Shown here piece after piece: positions 31,402 to 39,847 of a DNA stretch of 64,000 nt (the stretch's first letter is position 1; every line of letters starts with the position of its first letter). Location of the stretch: contig JAFRJG010000009.1 of NCBI GenBank assembly GCA_017432365.1, forward strand, positions 17,660 to 81,659, in the 5' to 3' direction. A program made the translations under genes and the position numbers. The notes beneath the pieces were generated by a model that was not told the DNA's origin, ran no database searches, and saw only the letters and a program-made list of their open reading frames with translations. This DNA comes from Candidatus Saccharimonadota bacterium. GTDB lineage: Bacteria > Patescibacteriota > Saccharimonadia > Saccharimonadales > Saccharimonadaceae.

Positions 31402-33492
31402 TTATTGATTTGTTGAAGACGAGGATTGAGAGTTTGAAGGGCTAGAAAGAGTGAGCGAGGAGAGCGGCGAGAGGTCTGTAAGGGTATTAAACTTGAGATA
31501 GTTTTCCGAGACGGTCATCAGGTCGGATTCGATATAAGCGCCACGGAGGAGACGAGAGGCGTCGTGGGTGACCATTCCCCTTTCGGTAAAGCCGGTTTCG
31601 AGGTCGAGATTGAGGACGAGATAGCCGTCGCCGGTCGCTTTCGAGGAGAGACGGGAGAAGGCGGATTCGATATCGGCGTTACTGGCGGAATTAGAAATTG
31701 AAAGGGAGATGTCCTCGGAGAAGTTTTGAATCGGGATAGCGAGGAGGGATTTTTCTTTCGAGAAGAGGAGAGCTTTCGGGTTCGTGAGAATCGCCGAGGT
31801 CGTCCGAGAGTTACCGAGATGAATCATGGAGAGTTCGCGCGGGTTTTCAAGGTCGGAAATATCGAAGAGGGCGATTTTCAGACCGGTGATTCGAGTCGTT
31901 GTCTGAACAGCGCGACTGGTCGTAGAGTTCCGTACGACGGTTTCTTCGGTATCGACGCCGATTCCGAGGAGATGAGTTGCGTCGTAAGGATGAAGATAAG
32001 TGGAATAGCCGGGGATTTTCAGTTCGCCGAGAAGCGTCGGATTGGTTTCATCAGAGAGGTCAACGACAAACAGCGGGTCGGTATTGTAATAAGTAACGAC
32101 GTAAGCCTTATCGCCGATGAAGCGAGAAGCGCGCAGACTTTCATCAACGCCAAAGTATGGACTTTTTCCGAGGAGATTCAGATTTTCGTCGAGTACGGCA
32201 ACGTAAGAGCCGTTTTTAGCACCGCTACGTAACGACCAGACCTCGGCGTAGTCCCCGGAGTCTTCGAAGACGACACGGAGATGACCGTCTTTCTCGTCAA
32301 AGGAGTATTGAGACAAGGCGGCTCCAGGGAGAGAAGTCGAGGCAACAAAGGAGATTGTGCCGGAAGCTTCGAGATTGAACTTATAGATGGTAGTTTCGCG
32401 CTTGGAGGAGCAGGACGAGGGGACATACGAGAGACCGAACGCGCCTTTGAAACTAAAGAGATGACGGAGATATTCCTTTGAGCTTGGGCTTTGGCAAGAG
32501 TAAGCATCGGTGAGATAAATAGCGCTTTCGGAGACATAGGCGTCTTTTAAGTTGAGCAGGAAGGGCTGAACCGAGACGTCGGCTTCAGGGTTCGCGAGGT
32601 CAAACGAAGCAATGAGGGAGAGGCTAGAACGCGTAAATCCCTCGAAATATTGGAATGTGTTTAGAGGGAGTTCTTTTTCGGTACCATCTTCAAGATACGT
32701 ACGAGAGACAGTGTTTCTATCGGCGAGTTTTAAGGAGCCGGAAGAGAGAATATACACTCGATTGTCGATTCGACGAGAGGTCTCATACGGCTCGAGAAGA
32801 GTAAAGGATTTTTTCAAAGCTGGGTGTTCACGGTCGGAAATATCATAGACGGCGACAGCCGTACCGGAGGCGGAGTAGCGGGAGTCAAAATAACGAGAGT
32901 TGGAACGGAGACGCTCGCTCGAGATAACAACGAGGGAGTCATCGGAGAGAATCAGCTCCTCAGGAGTGGTTTTAAGGTCGCCAGAGATTTTCGAGAGGAC
33001 GCGCGGAGCGGCATGATTCGAAACGTCAGTTATCACGACGTCGGTTCCGGAAAGAGAGTAAACATAGTTACCGTCGGTTTTAAAGATGTCGGCTTCATCA
33101 ACGTTTTCTACCTGGAGATTGGTCGTTGAATAATCTTTTTCTATGGTTGTAGATTTATCGATTGCAAATTCGTCGAGACCGGTCGCCTCAACGCCGTCGT
33201 TCAACATGTCGTCCACTGAGAAATCATTATCGATAACGTCCATATCGAGTTCGGAAAAGTCCCATGACAGTCCGCGCGTGAAATTGTACAAAGGCGAGAA
33301 GGGTAAAGTGAGAATCGAGAACCAGAGAGAGTCCTTATACGCGGGGTACCCGAGGTAAAAACTATAGAGTTCCGATTCGCTCGAGACTGAACGAAGAGTC
33401 GAAGAATCTGGGGCGGCAGCAAGAAAAGTCGCCGAGGCGGCGCAGGCAAGAAAGAAGACGGGGAGCAAAAGAAGGAGGAGAGAGCGTTTCAT
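31402..33492 (-). CDS. Exported beta-propeller domain protein
   Basis: The 696-residue protein has a signal peptide (about 1-26). The hallmark start of the PF09826-type beta-propeller family follows: STTNLQVENVDEADIFKTDG then YVYSLSG (about 127-155). Repeated blade-like strands run to the C-terminus (RVLSKISG, VAVYDISD, VVDLSDETNPTLLGELKIPG, IALFDISDLENP). A Ser-rich end follows. It is secreted, or tethered if the signal is not cut. The function of the family is unknown; a scaffold or ligand-binding role outside the cell is likely. It is the first gene of a run continuing to the DsbA-like and ABC genes. Confidence 0.88.
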   Translation of the reverse strand: MKRSLLLLLLPVFFLACAASATFLAAAPDSSTLRSVSSESELYSFYLGYPAYKDSLWFSILTLPFSPLYNFTRGLSWDFSELDMDVIDNDFSVDDMLNDGVEATGLDEFAIDKSTTIEKDYSTTNLQVENVDEADIFKTDGNYVYSLSGTDVVITDVSNHAAPRVLSKISGDLKTTPEELILSDDSLVVISSERLRSNSRYFDSRYSASGTAVAVYDISDREHPALKKSFTLLEPYETSRRIDNRVYILSSGSLKLADRNTVSRTYLEDGTEKELPLNTFQYFEGFTRSSLSLIASFDLANPEADVSVQPFLLNLKDAYVSESAIYLTDAYSCQSPSSKEYLRHLFSFKGAFGLSYVPSSCSSKRETTIYKFNLEASGTISFVASTSLPGAALSQYSFDEKDGHLRVVFEDSGDYAEVWSLRSGAKNGSYVAVLDENLNLLGKSPYFGVDESLRASRFIGDKAYVVTYYNTDPLFVVDLSDETNPTLLGELKIPGYSTYLHPYDATHLLGIGVDTEETVVRNSTTSRAVQTTTRITGLKIALFDISDLENPRELSMIHLGNSRTTSAILTNPKALLFSKEKSLLAIPIQNFSEDISLSISNSASNADIESAFSRLSSKATGDGYLVLNLDLETGFTERGMVTHDASRLLRGAYIESDLMTVSENYLKFNTLTDLSPLSSLTLSSPSNSQSSSSTNQ

Positions 33493-33523
33493 ACGTTTAG
33501 TTTAACATAAAAGTTTTCCCGAG

Positions 33524-33552
33524 AAAAGCGCCCCCTTTCGGGGAGCGCTTTT
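33524..33552 (-). terminator. Terminator of the 30-residue peptide gene
   Basis: AAAAGCGCCCCC pairs with GGGG-A-GCGCTTTT around TTTC, with a T-run on each strand. It starts at the stop codon of the small gene at 33551-33643. Confidence 0.85.
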
Positions 33553-33643
33553 AGATTTCGATGAACTCGAGCCAAGGGGCGGGAGTGATTTTAGACTGCT
33601 GTCGTTCACGCTTTTTACGCGAACGTTTGAGTCCGATACGCAT
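33551..33643 (-). CDS. 30-residue basic peptide
   Basis: The ATG at 33643 opens 30 codons: a strongly basic first half (MRIGLKRSRKKRERQQSK) and a mixed end (WLEFIEI). It has a promoter (33711-33739), a leader of about 65 bases, a weak AGGA site and a terminator directly at its stop. It is therefore a complete transcription unit although very short. Nucleic-acid binding is possible from the charge; this is inference. The alternative is a small non-coding RNA of about 180 nt. Confidence 0.5.
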   Translation of the reverse strand: MRIGLKRSRKKRERQQSKITPAPWLEFIEI

Positions 33644-33710
33644 TCAAGTTTTCCTAATTATTTTCTATCGCTCGACGACACAATTCACGCAGTTTTGAGC
33701 GACAGGAATA

Positions 33711-33739
33711 ATCATAGCAAGGATTCTCGGTTCGTGCAA
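33711..33739 (-). promoter_or_regulatory. Promoter of the 30-residue peptide gene
   Basis: TTGCAC (33739-33734) and TATGAT (33716-33711) are 17 bases apart on the minus strand; a TGC precedes the -10 box. Confidence 0.6.
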
Positions 33740-33771
33740 GTTTTTCGAGGCGTAGATAAATGCGAATAAAA

Positions 33772-34986
33772 TTATTTTAGAGAGAGAAGAAACTCAGGTA
33801 GATATACCGCGGAAATGCCATTCCGAGAGACGGAACTGTTCTTTTTTTCATTCGTGAGTACATATTTCGGGAAATTATCCTCAATTCCGTCGAAGGCAGA
33901 AAACTCACGGTCGATAGTTGAGGCTTCACGGAGTGAGTCGCAGACTTGGAGATAAAGTTTTTCTCCTTTTCGCTCGGCGACAAAATCAATTTCCTTTTCG
34001 TCATTTTTACCAACTTTTACTTCAAACCCCTTCGAAACAAGGTCGCAAAAGACAATGTTCTCAAGGAGTCCGGACGAGTACGAGGAGTTGCGTCCGTTTA
34101 TCGCATATAGAAGACCGACGTCGCCGAGATAAAATTTTTCTTGGAATTTTAAGATTTCTTTACCGCGAAGATCGGTACGGGGAATGCGAAAAAGCACAAA
34201 GACATCCTCGAGCCACTTTAGGTAATTATAAATCGTTTCTACAGAAAGGGCGCGTCGTTCAGATTTTAAGAAATCAGCGATGGATTTTGCGGAAAAAGTG
34301 TTGCCGATATTATCAAAAATGAATTTAATGACGCGATTTAATAGCTCGATGTTGCGGATTTTATAGCGATCGACGAGATCGCGGAGGATAATAGTCGAAT
34401 ACACGTCACGAATATATTCGTCGCATTCATCCAGCGAGTAATCGGCGACGTGAAGAGCCGGGAAGCCGCCTCGTTCGAAAAAACGTTCAAATTCTTTCGA
34501 AATCGTACCGAGTTCGACATTGCGAGCGCGACGAAAATCGAGATATTCGGAAAAGTTTAGAGGATAAACATGAACATTAACGAACCTCCCGGTCAAATAG
34601 GTCGAGAGTTCACGAGAAAGAAGTTTCGAGTTCGAGCCGGAGATATAGACGTCCGCGCCAGCAACACGCAATCCGTTTACCACTTCGTCCCAACCCTCGA
34701 TTCGCTGAACTTCGTCGAGAAGGAAATATTTTTTTTCTTTACTTTTTCCGAGCAATGTTTTAGCTAAGGCTAAAAAATCCGATTTTTTCGTAATGTCGAG
34801 ATAATCGAGAGATTCAAAATTCAGCTTCACGATATTATTTTTCGAGATTTTTCGTTGAAGTAGGATTTGTTCAACTTCGGAAAGAATAGAAGATTTTCCA
34901 GAGCGACGTACTCCGACAAGGATTTTTATCAAATCCGCATCAATAAAGGCGGATACTCTGCTTAAATAGGTTTTACGCTTAATCAT
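33772..34986 (-). CDS. AAA_14/DUF4143 ATPase
   Basis: The 404-residue protein has Walker A GVRRSGKSS (about 25-33), Walker B YFLLDEVQR (about 92-100), sensor-like YISGSNSKLLS, and TYLTGRFV. A winged-helix/DUF4143 region follows with ETIYNYLKWLEDVFVLFRI, FYLGDVGLL and a restriction-endonuclease-like end (GFEVKVGK, EIDFVAERKGEKLYLQVC). This is the standard architecture of AAA_14-DUF4143 proteins, whose function is poorly known. The gene is visibly more AT-rich than its neighbours and uses more A/T-ending codons, hinting at transfer. Confidence 0.92.
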   Translation of the reverse strand: MIKRKTYLSRVSAFIDADLIKILVGVRRSGKSSILSEVEQILLQRKISKNNIVKLNFESLDYLDITKKSDFLALAKTLLGKSKEKKYFLLDEVQRIEGWDEVVNGLRVAGADVYISGSNSKLLSRELSTYLTGRFVNVHVYPLNFSEYLDFRRARNVELGTISKEFERFFERGGFPALHVADYSLDECDEYIRDVYSTIILRDLVDRYKIRNIELLNRVIKFIFDNIGNTFSAKSIADFLKSERRALSVETIYNYLKWLEDVFVLFRIPRTDLRGKEILKFQEKFYLGDVGLLYAINGRNSSYSSGLLENIVFCDLVSKGFEVKVGKNDEKEIDFVAERKGEKLYLQVCDSLREASTIDREFSAFDGIEDNFPKYVLTNEKKNSSVSRNGISAVYLPEFLLSLK

Positions 34987-35078
34987 TTCATGAATAGTTT
35001 ACTTCTATCTAAGAAAACTGTCAAGATATTCGCCTTGGCTTTCCCGTATAGGAGAAAACTATCGCAGAAGCTTCCCAC

Positions 35079-35110
35079 CAAAAAACTCCCTGGAAAGGGG
35101 AGTTTTTTGG
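35079..35110. terminator. Bidirectional terminator after the serpin gene
   Basis: AAAAAACTCCC and GGGGAGTTTTTT pair around a short loop with T-runs on both strands, 9 bases past the serpin stop. The rest of the 132-base gap up to 34987 holds nothing recognised. Confidence 0.85.
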
Positions 35111-35118
35111 TTTTGGAA

Positions 35119-36975
35119 TTATTCGAGGTTGTGGACGGAGCCGGTGAACCAGATTTCTCCGGAAGATTTATCGCGGATAAGGAAGAGAAAAGGTTGGTCA
35201 AAGGTCAAGTTGATTTCTTCCACAGGAACATCCCATTCGTAGTCGAAACCGCCACCGCTGGCGCCCTTACCACCACCTAAAGCAGTAACGGCGGCAGCTT
35301 TTATTCCGTCGTTTGAGAACTCGATATCGGCTTTATGGAGGGCGACGTCGATATATGGACGATTTTCCCCGGAAAGAGTTTCCTCGCTAATATCTAACAT
35401 ACCCGACAAGTCCGCACGAGAAGTATCGAAAATGTCTTCAATGCCGAGAGATTTCAGGTCAGCCAGCAAATCGAGGTCGTAGTCAAATTTAAAGAAGGGG
35501 ATGTAACCAGTCAGTTTTGTAATGACGTCTTCTTTGTAGGTTTCAAGCGACGCGGCGTCTTTCGCGCCATCAATCAGGCTTTGGGCTTTTTCGGCGGTCA
35601 GGGTCTTTATGTAGTCCTGAAGCGAGACGGACTTTGGCATGATTCCGATATATTCGAGGGTCGAGCCGTCATATTCTTTCAAATCTTTTATGAAGACTTT
35701 TTCAGTTTCCGAGTCGGAGAAGGCAAAGTCGGTCGATTGTTTCATGACGCCGAGGTTGGCTTTTAGCTCGTTCATATATTTGTCGATGTCAAAGGAGTTT
35801 AAATAGTCTTCGTCGACAGAGAGATTGTTGTCGGCGTACCATTGACGAGTTTCGACTTTCCAATCTTCATAGGAGTTCAAGACAGTTTCGCGAATTTTAT
35901 CTTCGCCAAGGTCGGCGACGATATCATAGCGGTTGGTACTGGCTCCGATTTGAGCAGCTTGAGTCGTTTCGGCTCCTCCGGTCAAGGAGATTTTTGAGTA
36001 ATTCCCGGAGTCGATGCGAGGAACATAGTCGGAGTATTTTTCGTGAGGATAGCGAATGCTGTAATCAAGGCAAGGGGTATCGTCCGTACGGCTATCTTCA
36101 AAAGAGATAATGCCGCCACCACATTGAAGCTGGTTCCGCCAATTCATGTCGATTGCGAGAGCGTTGATAAGTAAGAAGTTCAGTTCACTGTTAACAGTCG
36201 ATGCGTCGAACATGTTATTAATAATTCCGAGGGTTTTATTGGAGACCCAAGTGTTGAGCGGAGCGGGGGAGGCGAAGGAGTCGTAAATGACTTCGGCGTT
36301 ATATTTTGAGCTTAACGCGTCAGTGTAAGAAGAAAGAACCTCGTCTTTAAAGTTTTCGTTAATATATATTGCGTTCGCGAGGGAGCGGTTTTCACTGTTC
36401 AAGTAAGCTTTCGGGGAGTAATCGCCGATGAGATTTTCGATTTGGGTTTTCGAGTCGCCATTCGCGCCGTCTTTCAGCATGGCGAGAGCGTATTTTATCG
36501 AAAGGGGACTGTAAATTTTATTTTTCGCCGCGTTTTCGCCGTCATTTTCGAGGCGGAGGAAGGCGAGATCAAAATCGCTCAGAGAGTTTCCAGCGAGCCG
36601 GAGGCGATTCGCTGTATCTTCGACGGGGGCGGGAGTATCTTGAGAAGTTTGAGAAGCAAGAGAGGGAGCGGGGCGGAGGAAGAAGTACCAGTAAGCGCCA
36701 CAGCCACCACAGAGGAGCAAGAGGGCAACAAAACAGCCAACGAGAAGACCGGTTTTCGATTTCTTTTCGGGACCGACAACCGAGTCGGGCACGGCAAGCT
36801 CAGGGGCGGATTCCAGTTCGGGAGCAGAGACAGGTTCAGACTCCGATTCAGGGGCGGGTTCTGATTCAGGGGCGGGTTCTGAGACTGATTCTAAGTCGGA
36901 ATCGACGGTCGGCTCCGGGACAGAGTCGGCAGGAGATGCCGAAGAAATTGGTTCTTGGTTAGATTCTTCTTCCAT
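35119..36975 (-). CDS. Membrane-tethered serpin
   Basis: The 618-residue protein has a Pro/Glu/Ser-rich cytosolic tail of about 72 residues, one membrane helix (about 76-100) and a full serpin domain outside (about 125-618). Serpin landmarks: YSPLSIKYALAMLKDGANG, NAIYIN, LLINALAIDMNW, an EFSNDGIKAAAVTAL hinge (about 552-566), and FDQPFLFLIRDKSSGEIWFTG at the end. The small Ala residues and Thr of the hinge suit loop insertion. The P14/P13 positions are Ile/Lys rather than Thr/Glu, and the reactive loop is Gly-rich with a Lys near P1/P2 (570). A longer-than-usual insertion lies around 255-330. It probably inhibits proteases meeting the cell surface; inhibitory activity is not certain. Confidence 0.9.
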   Translation of the reverse strand: MEEESNQEPISSASPADSVPEPTVDSDLESVSEPAPESEPAPESESEPVSAPELESAPELAVPDSVVGPEKKSKTGLLVGCFVALLLLCGGCGAYWYFFLRPAPSLASQTSQDTPAPVEDTANRLRLAGNSLSDFDLAFLRLENDGENAAKNKIYSPLSIKYALAMLKDGANGDSKTQIENLIGDYSPKAYLNSENRSLANAIYINENFKDEVLSSYTDALSSKYNAEVIYDSFASPAPLNTWVSNKTLGIINNMFDASTVNSELNFLLINALAIDMNWRNQLQCGGGIISFEDSRTDDTPCLDYSIRYPHEKYSDYVPRIDSGNYSKISLTGGAETTQAAQIGASTNRYDIVADLGEDKIRETVLNSYEDWKVETRQWYADNNLSVDEDYLNSFDIDKYMNELKANLGVMKQSTDFAFSDSETEKVFIKDLKEYDGSTLEYIGIMPKSVSLQDYIKTLTAEKAQSLIDGAKDAASLETYKEDVITKLTGYIPFFKFDYDLDLLADLKSLGIEDIFDTSRADLSGMLDISEETLSGENRPYIDVALHKADIEFSNDGIKAAAVTALGGGKGASGGGFDYEWDVPVEEINLTFDQPFLFLIRDKSSGEIWFTGSVHNLE

Positions 36976-37005
36976 AAAAAATCCTTACATTAAAAGCTTA
37001 AACTT

Positions 37006-37031
37006 ATTTTAACATATGATTTTAACATATG
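37006..37031 (-). repeat. Tandem 13-bp repeat containing two -10-like boxes
   Basis: ATTTTAACATATG occurs twice head to tail with no gap in the 60-base space between murJ and the serpin gene. On the minus strand each copy supplies TGTTAAAAT, the same -10-type sequence used before ftsH, so the serpin gene may have duplicated -10 elements. Confidence 0.55.
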
Positions 37032-37035
37032 AGGA

Positions 37036-38670
37036 TTATTCTGTGTTGCGGAAAAGAATGTTTTTAAGCTTTTTAATGATAGGGGCAGCTTCTTCGAGAT
37101 TCAAGAAGTAGCTCGCGAGAAGATACGACGCAAGCGAAACAAGGCTAATAGCACAGAACTTCGGGAGGATTAGCATGAACGAGTCGTCAGTTGCCATCAA
37201 GGGCAAGAACTTGGTCATTGAATAAGAAACACAGGCAACGACGAATCCGGCGAGGAACATTTTTCGGGCGGCACGCCAAAAGTCGCGATTAAGCAATTTG
37301 CCGCCAGCGCGACGGTTGAGAATAAAGAGAAGAACGAAAATCTCTAGCATAGCGCCGATTGACTGCGCCCAACCAAGTCCGTCCGGACCGAAGCCGAGTT
37401 TATAGAAGATAATCGAGAGGAGAATCGTCGTGCCGATTGCGAGAATGGAAACAAGGAGCGGGGTCTTTGTGTCTTGATAGGCATAGAAGCCGCGGGAGGC
37501 GATATGAAAAATAGACTGGGCGAAAATCGCGACGATAAAAGTAGCGAGAACGGAGGAAATCAACGCGTTGCCGCCGTTAGCGATAAAGCTGACGACATAG
37601 CCTCGGGCGAAAAAGGCGATAATCGAAATCGGGAGAGCAATCCAGATAATTGTTCGAAGGGCGATACGGAAAGTGTCATGGAACTGGTCGTCCTTCCCTT
37701 CTCCGAGTTCTTCAGTTAGTTTCGGGAAGAAGGCGGTCGAGATTGCGACGCCGATTAAAGAGACGGGCATTTGATGAAGAGACGACGCCTGTTGGAACGA
37801 GCGGAGAGCGCCGGCACCCATGCGCGAGGAAAGATTGGTCGAGACGATAGTATTTACATAATCAATTCCCTGGTCGAGAGAGCGAGCCGGGAGCAGTTTT
37901 AGGACGCTGAGAAAACCTTGGTTTTTCCAGTTAATTTTGAAATTATAATCGAAGCCGAGGCCAAAGAGACCGAAGAGCGAGGTCAAGAGCTGAAGAACGG
38001 CGCCGAACGCCACGCCGATAGCCACGCCCATGATGCCGCCTTCGAACAACTGAAAGCCAAAAATCGAAATCCCGTCGGTAAAGACCGTAATCCCAATCAA
38101 AATCCCGACGTTATAGAGAGCGGGGGCGAGAGCGCAAAAAACGAAGCGTCCGAGAGCTTGTTGGACGGAGGAAAGGACGGTCGAAATCGAGAAGAGAAAC
38201 GGATTAATCGCGATAACGCGCATCATGTTAACCGCGAGAATCATGCCGGACTCATCGAGACCGGGACCGACGATATAGCGGACGAGCGGTTCGGCGAAAA
38301 TCATCATCAAGATACTGGCGATAAAAGTAATCAAAGCAAGGAAGTTTAAGAGGGAGGCGGAGAGCTCCCAGGCGGATTTTTTATTGCCTTTCATTAGGCG
38401 TTCGTTAAAAACGGGAATAAACGAGACGGCGAGCGCGCCAGAAGTCAAGATGAAAAACATGAAGTCGGGGATTGTAAAGGCGGCAGTATAAGCGTCAATT
38501 CCGGTCGGGTAAGTCCGGAGGTAATAAGAGTTAAGAAGACGGTCGCGGAAGATACCGAGGAGGGCGGAAGCGAGAGTCGAGCTAGCGAGGATAATCGCGG
38601 CAGAGCGAACAGAGAGTTTCGCGTTCGCGAGGGCAACAACGGACTTGAACTTTAATTTCTTCATCTTCAT
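37036..38670 (-). CDS. murJ: Lipid II flippase MurJ
   Basis: The 544-residue polytopic protein (about 14 helices) matches MurJ/MviN. It has an N-terminal STLASALLGIFRDRLL, then FIPVFNERL, LHQMPVSLIGVAISTAFFPKL, and paired repeats of the MOP exporter fold with Arg residues in the cavity. It flips lipid II across the membrane for peptidoglycan synthesis. A TGC-TATAAT box (38682-38677) ends 6 bases before the first ATG. The promoter region of only 37 bases is shared back to back with rlmH. Confidence 0.95.
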   Translation of the reverse strand: MKMKKLKFKSVVALANAKLSVRSAAIILASSTLASALLGIFRDRLLNSYYLRTYPTGIDAYTAAFTIPDFMFFILTSGALAVSFIPVFNERLMKGNKKSAWELSASLLNFLALITFIASILMMIFAEPLVRYIVGPGLDESGMILAVNMMRVIAINPFLFSISTVLSSVQQALGRFVFCALAPALYNVGILIGITVFTDGISIFGFQLFEGGIMGVAIGVAFGAVLQLLTSLFGLFGLGFDYNFKINWKNQGFLSVLKLLPARSLDQGIDYVNTIVSTNLSSRMGAGALRSFQQASSLHQMPVSLIGVAISTAFFPKLTEELGEGKDDQFHDTFRIALRTIIWIALPISIIAFFARGYVVSFIANGGNALISSVLATFIVAIFAQSIFHIASRGFYAYQDTKTPLLVSILAIGTTILLSIIFYKLGFGPDGLGWAQSIGAMLEIFVLLFILNRRAGGKLLNRDFWRAARKMFLAGFVVACVSYSMTKFLPLMATDDSFMLILPKFCAISLVSLASYLLASYFLNLEEAAPIIKKLKNILFRNTE

Positions 38671-38676
38671 GGAAAA

Positions 38677-38701
38677 ATTATAGCATTTTTGGCGGTATAA
38701 T
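38677..38701. promoter_or_regulatory. Back-to-back leaderless promoters of murJ and rlmH
   Basis: The minus-strand TATAAT (38682-38677) and plus-strand TATAAT (38696-38701) each end 6 bases before their ATG, and the two start codons are only 37 bases apart. The -35 region of each must overlap the -10 region of the other. Confidence 0.65.
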
Positions 38702-38707
38702 GAGAGT

Positions 38708-39139
38708 ATGATTAAGATTATTGCCGGGGGAAAGAAAAATATGGGGGAGTATGGCTGGTTGATAAAAGATTATGAGAAGCGAGTGAGAAAGCCGTTTGAT
38801 ATGACCTGGCAGTTCTTCGAGGGGGAGAAGTTTGATGAGTATCTGGAGAAATGGGCGTTTAATCCGAGACAGTTCGTTATCGTTGCGGACGAGAGAGGAA
38901 AAATAATTTCTTCGCCGGAGTTATCCGAGAAGCTCGAGCGAGAGTTTAATCAAGCGAAGGAAGTCGTGATTATTATCGGCGGGGCGTATGGAGTTTCTGA
39001 AGAAGTTAGAGAGCGGGCGGACTTTGTGTGGAGCTTTTCTAAGCTCGTATTCCCGCATAGCTTAGCGCGGTTGATTGTGGCGGAGCAGATTTATCGAGCG
39101 CAGGAGATTTCACGGGGTGGGAAGTATCATCATGAGTAG
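38708..39139 (+). CDS. rlmH: 23S rRNA (pseudouridine-1915-N3)-methyltransferase
   Basis: The 143-residue SPOUT enzyme methylates pseudouridine 1915 in helix 69 of 23S rRNA. Seen: MIKIIAGGK start, VIVADERGK, IIIGGAYGVSEEV (SAM-binding trefoil knot), LVFPHSLARLIVAEQIYRA and the signature C-terminal KYHHE. Length and motifs are fully typical. Leaderless: TATAAT ends 6 bases before the ATG. Confidence 0.96.
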   Translation: MIKIIAGGKKNMGEYGWLIKDYEKRVRKPFDMTWQFFEGEKFDEYLEKWAFNPRQFVIVADERGKIISSPELSEKLEREFNQAKEVVIIIGGAYGVSEEVRERADFVWSFSKLVFPHSLARLIVAEQIYRAQEISRGGKYHHE

Positions 39140-39144
39140 TTTTT

Positions 39145-39363
39145 CTAAAGCTCGATGAGCTTTTTCCGCGAAGAGGCGCCGGATTTGATTTTGATTGAAG
39201 TTTTTGGGACGGCAAAGTGTTTCGAGAGAAGTTTCAGGAGTACAGCGTTAGCCTCGCCGTCGTGGGGACGTTCACGAATAAAAGCGACGTAAGAGCCGTC
39301 CTCGAGGCGTTCGAGGCGGGGGGATTGCTTTGAGCCGGGTTTGACGAGGAGGGAGATGAGCAT
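39145..39363 (-). CDS. DUF167/YggU family protein
   Basis: The 72-residue protein has the family pattern VKPGSKQS, RERPHDGEANAVLLKLLSKHF, and IKSGASSRKKLIEL. The function of the family is unknown. Its ATG overlaps the stop of the upstream interrupted gene (TAATG), so its translation would normally be coupled to that gene. The nonsense codon there may reduce its expression. Confidence 0.9.
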   Translation of the reverse strand: MLISLLVKPGSKQSPRLERLEDGSYVAFIRERPHDGEANAVLLKLLSKHFAVPKTSIKIKSGASSRKKLIEL

Positions 39364-39815
39364 TAAAAACGTTCGGCTTCACGGGCGGCGGCGCGTTCGG
39401 CGTCGGCTTTATCGCGTTCGTAGCTATTGACCCTGGCGTTAAAATAGTCGTCGGAGGAGAAATCAGGGAGGGTTTTATTCCAAAAAATGCCGGACATCGG
39501 GATATGGGCGTAGTAAGAGAAGTTTAAGTCGGAATTGTCGACGTTCGTGACGGAGATAACGAGAGTGAGGTATTTAGAAGAGTAGTCCCTCCAGAAACAG
39601 GAACCGTCGACGTCGAATTTACAATTATATTTTTCGTAAGAGTCGTTTATTTCAAGGGTAAAATCATCACCAGTGGCAGATTCGAGACTTTGTTCTAAAG
39701 CGGAGTCTTACGATTGGACATATGTAGTCGAAGAGGCGGAGAGACTGCCGTCCGAAGAAGGACCAGAGATAAAGATACTAAAGATGATTATTAAGAGAGT
39801 TAGAATGATGCCCAT
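39363..39815 (-). pseudogene. Exported protein gene interrupted by one in-frame TAA
   Basis: From the ATG at 39815 a signal-like start (MGIILTLLIIIFSIFISG) runs 35 codons to a TAA at 39710-39708. The same frame then stays open for another 114 codons to a TAA at 39365-39363, with protein-like content: NCKFDVDGSCFW (two Cys), LTLVISVTNV, YYAHIPMSGIFW and a charged helical end. No good start codon follows the first TAA, so the gene reads as one 149-residue exported protein broken by a point mutation. Readthrough or a sequence error are alternatives. A TATAAT box lies 11 bases upstream. I recognise no family. Confidence 0.75.
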
Positions 39816-39847
39816 GGATAGATTCTATTATAAAATGTCGAAAATCA

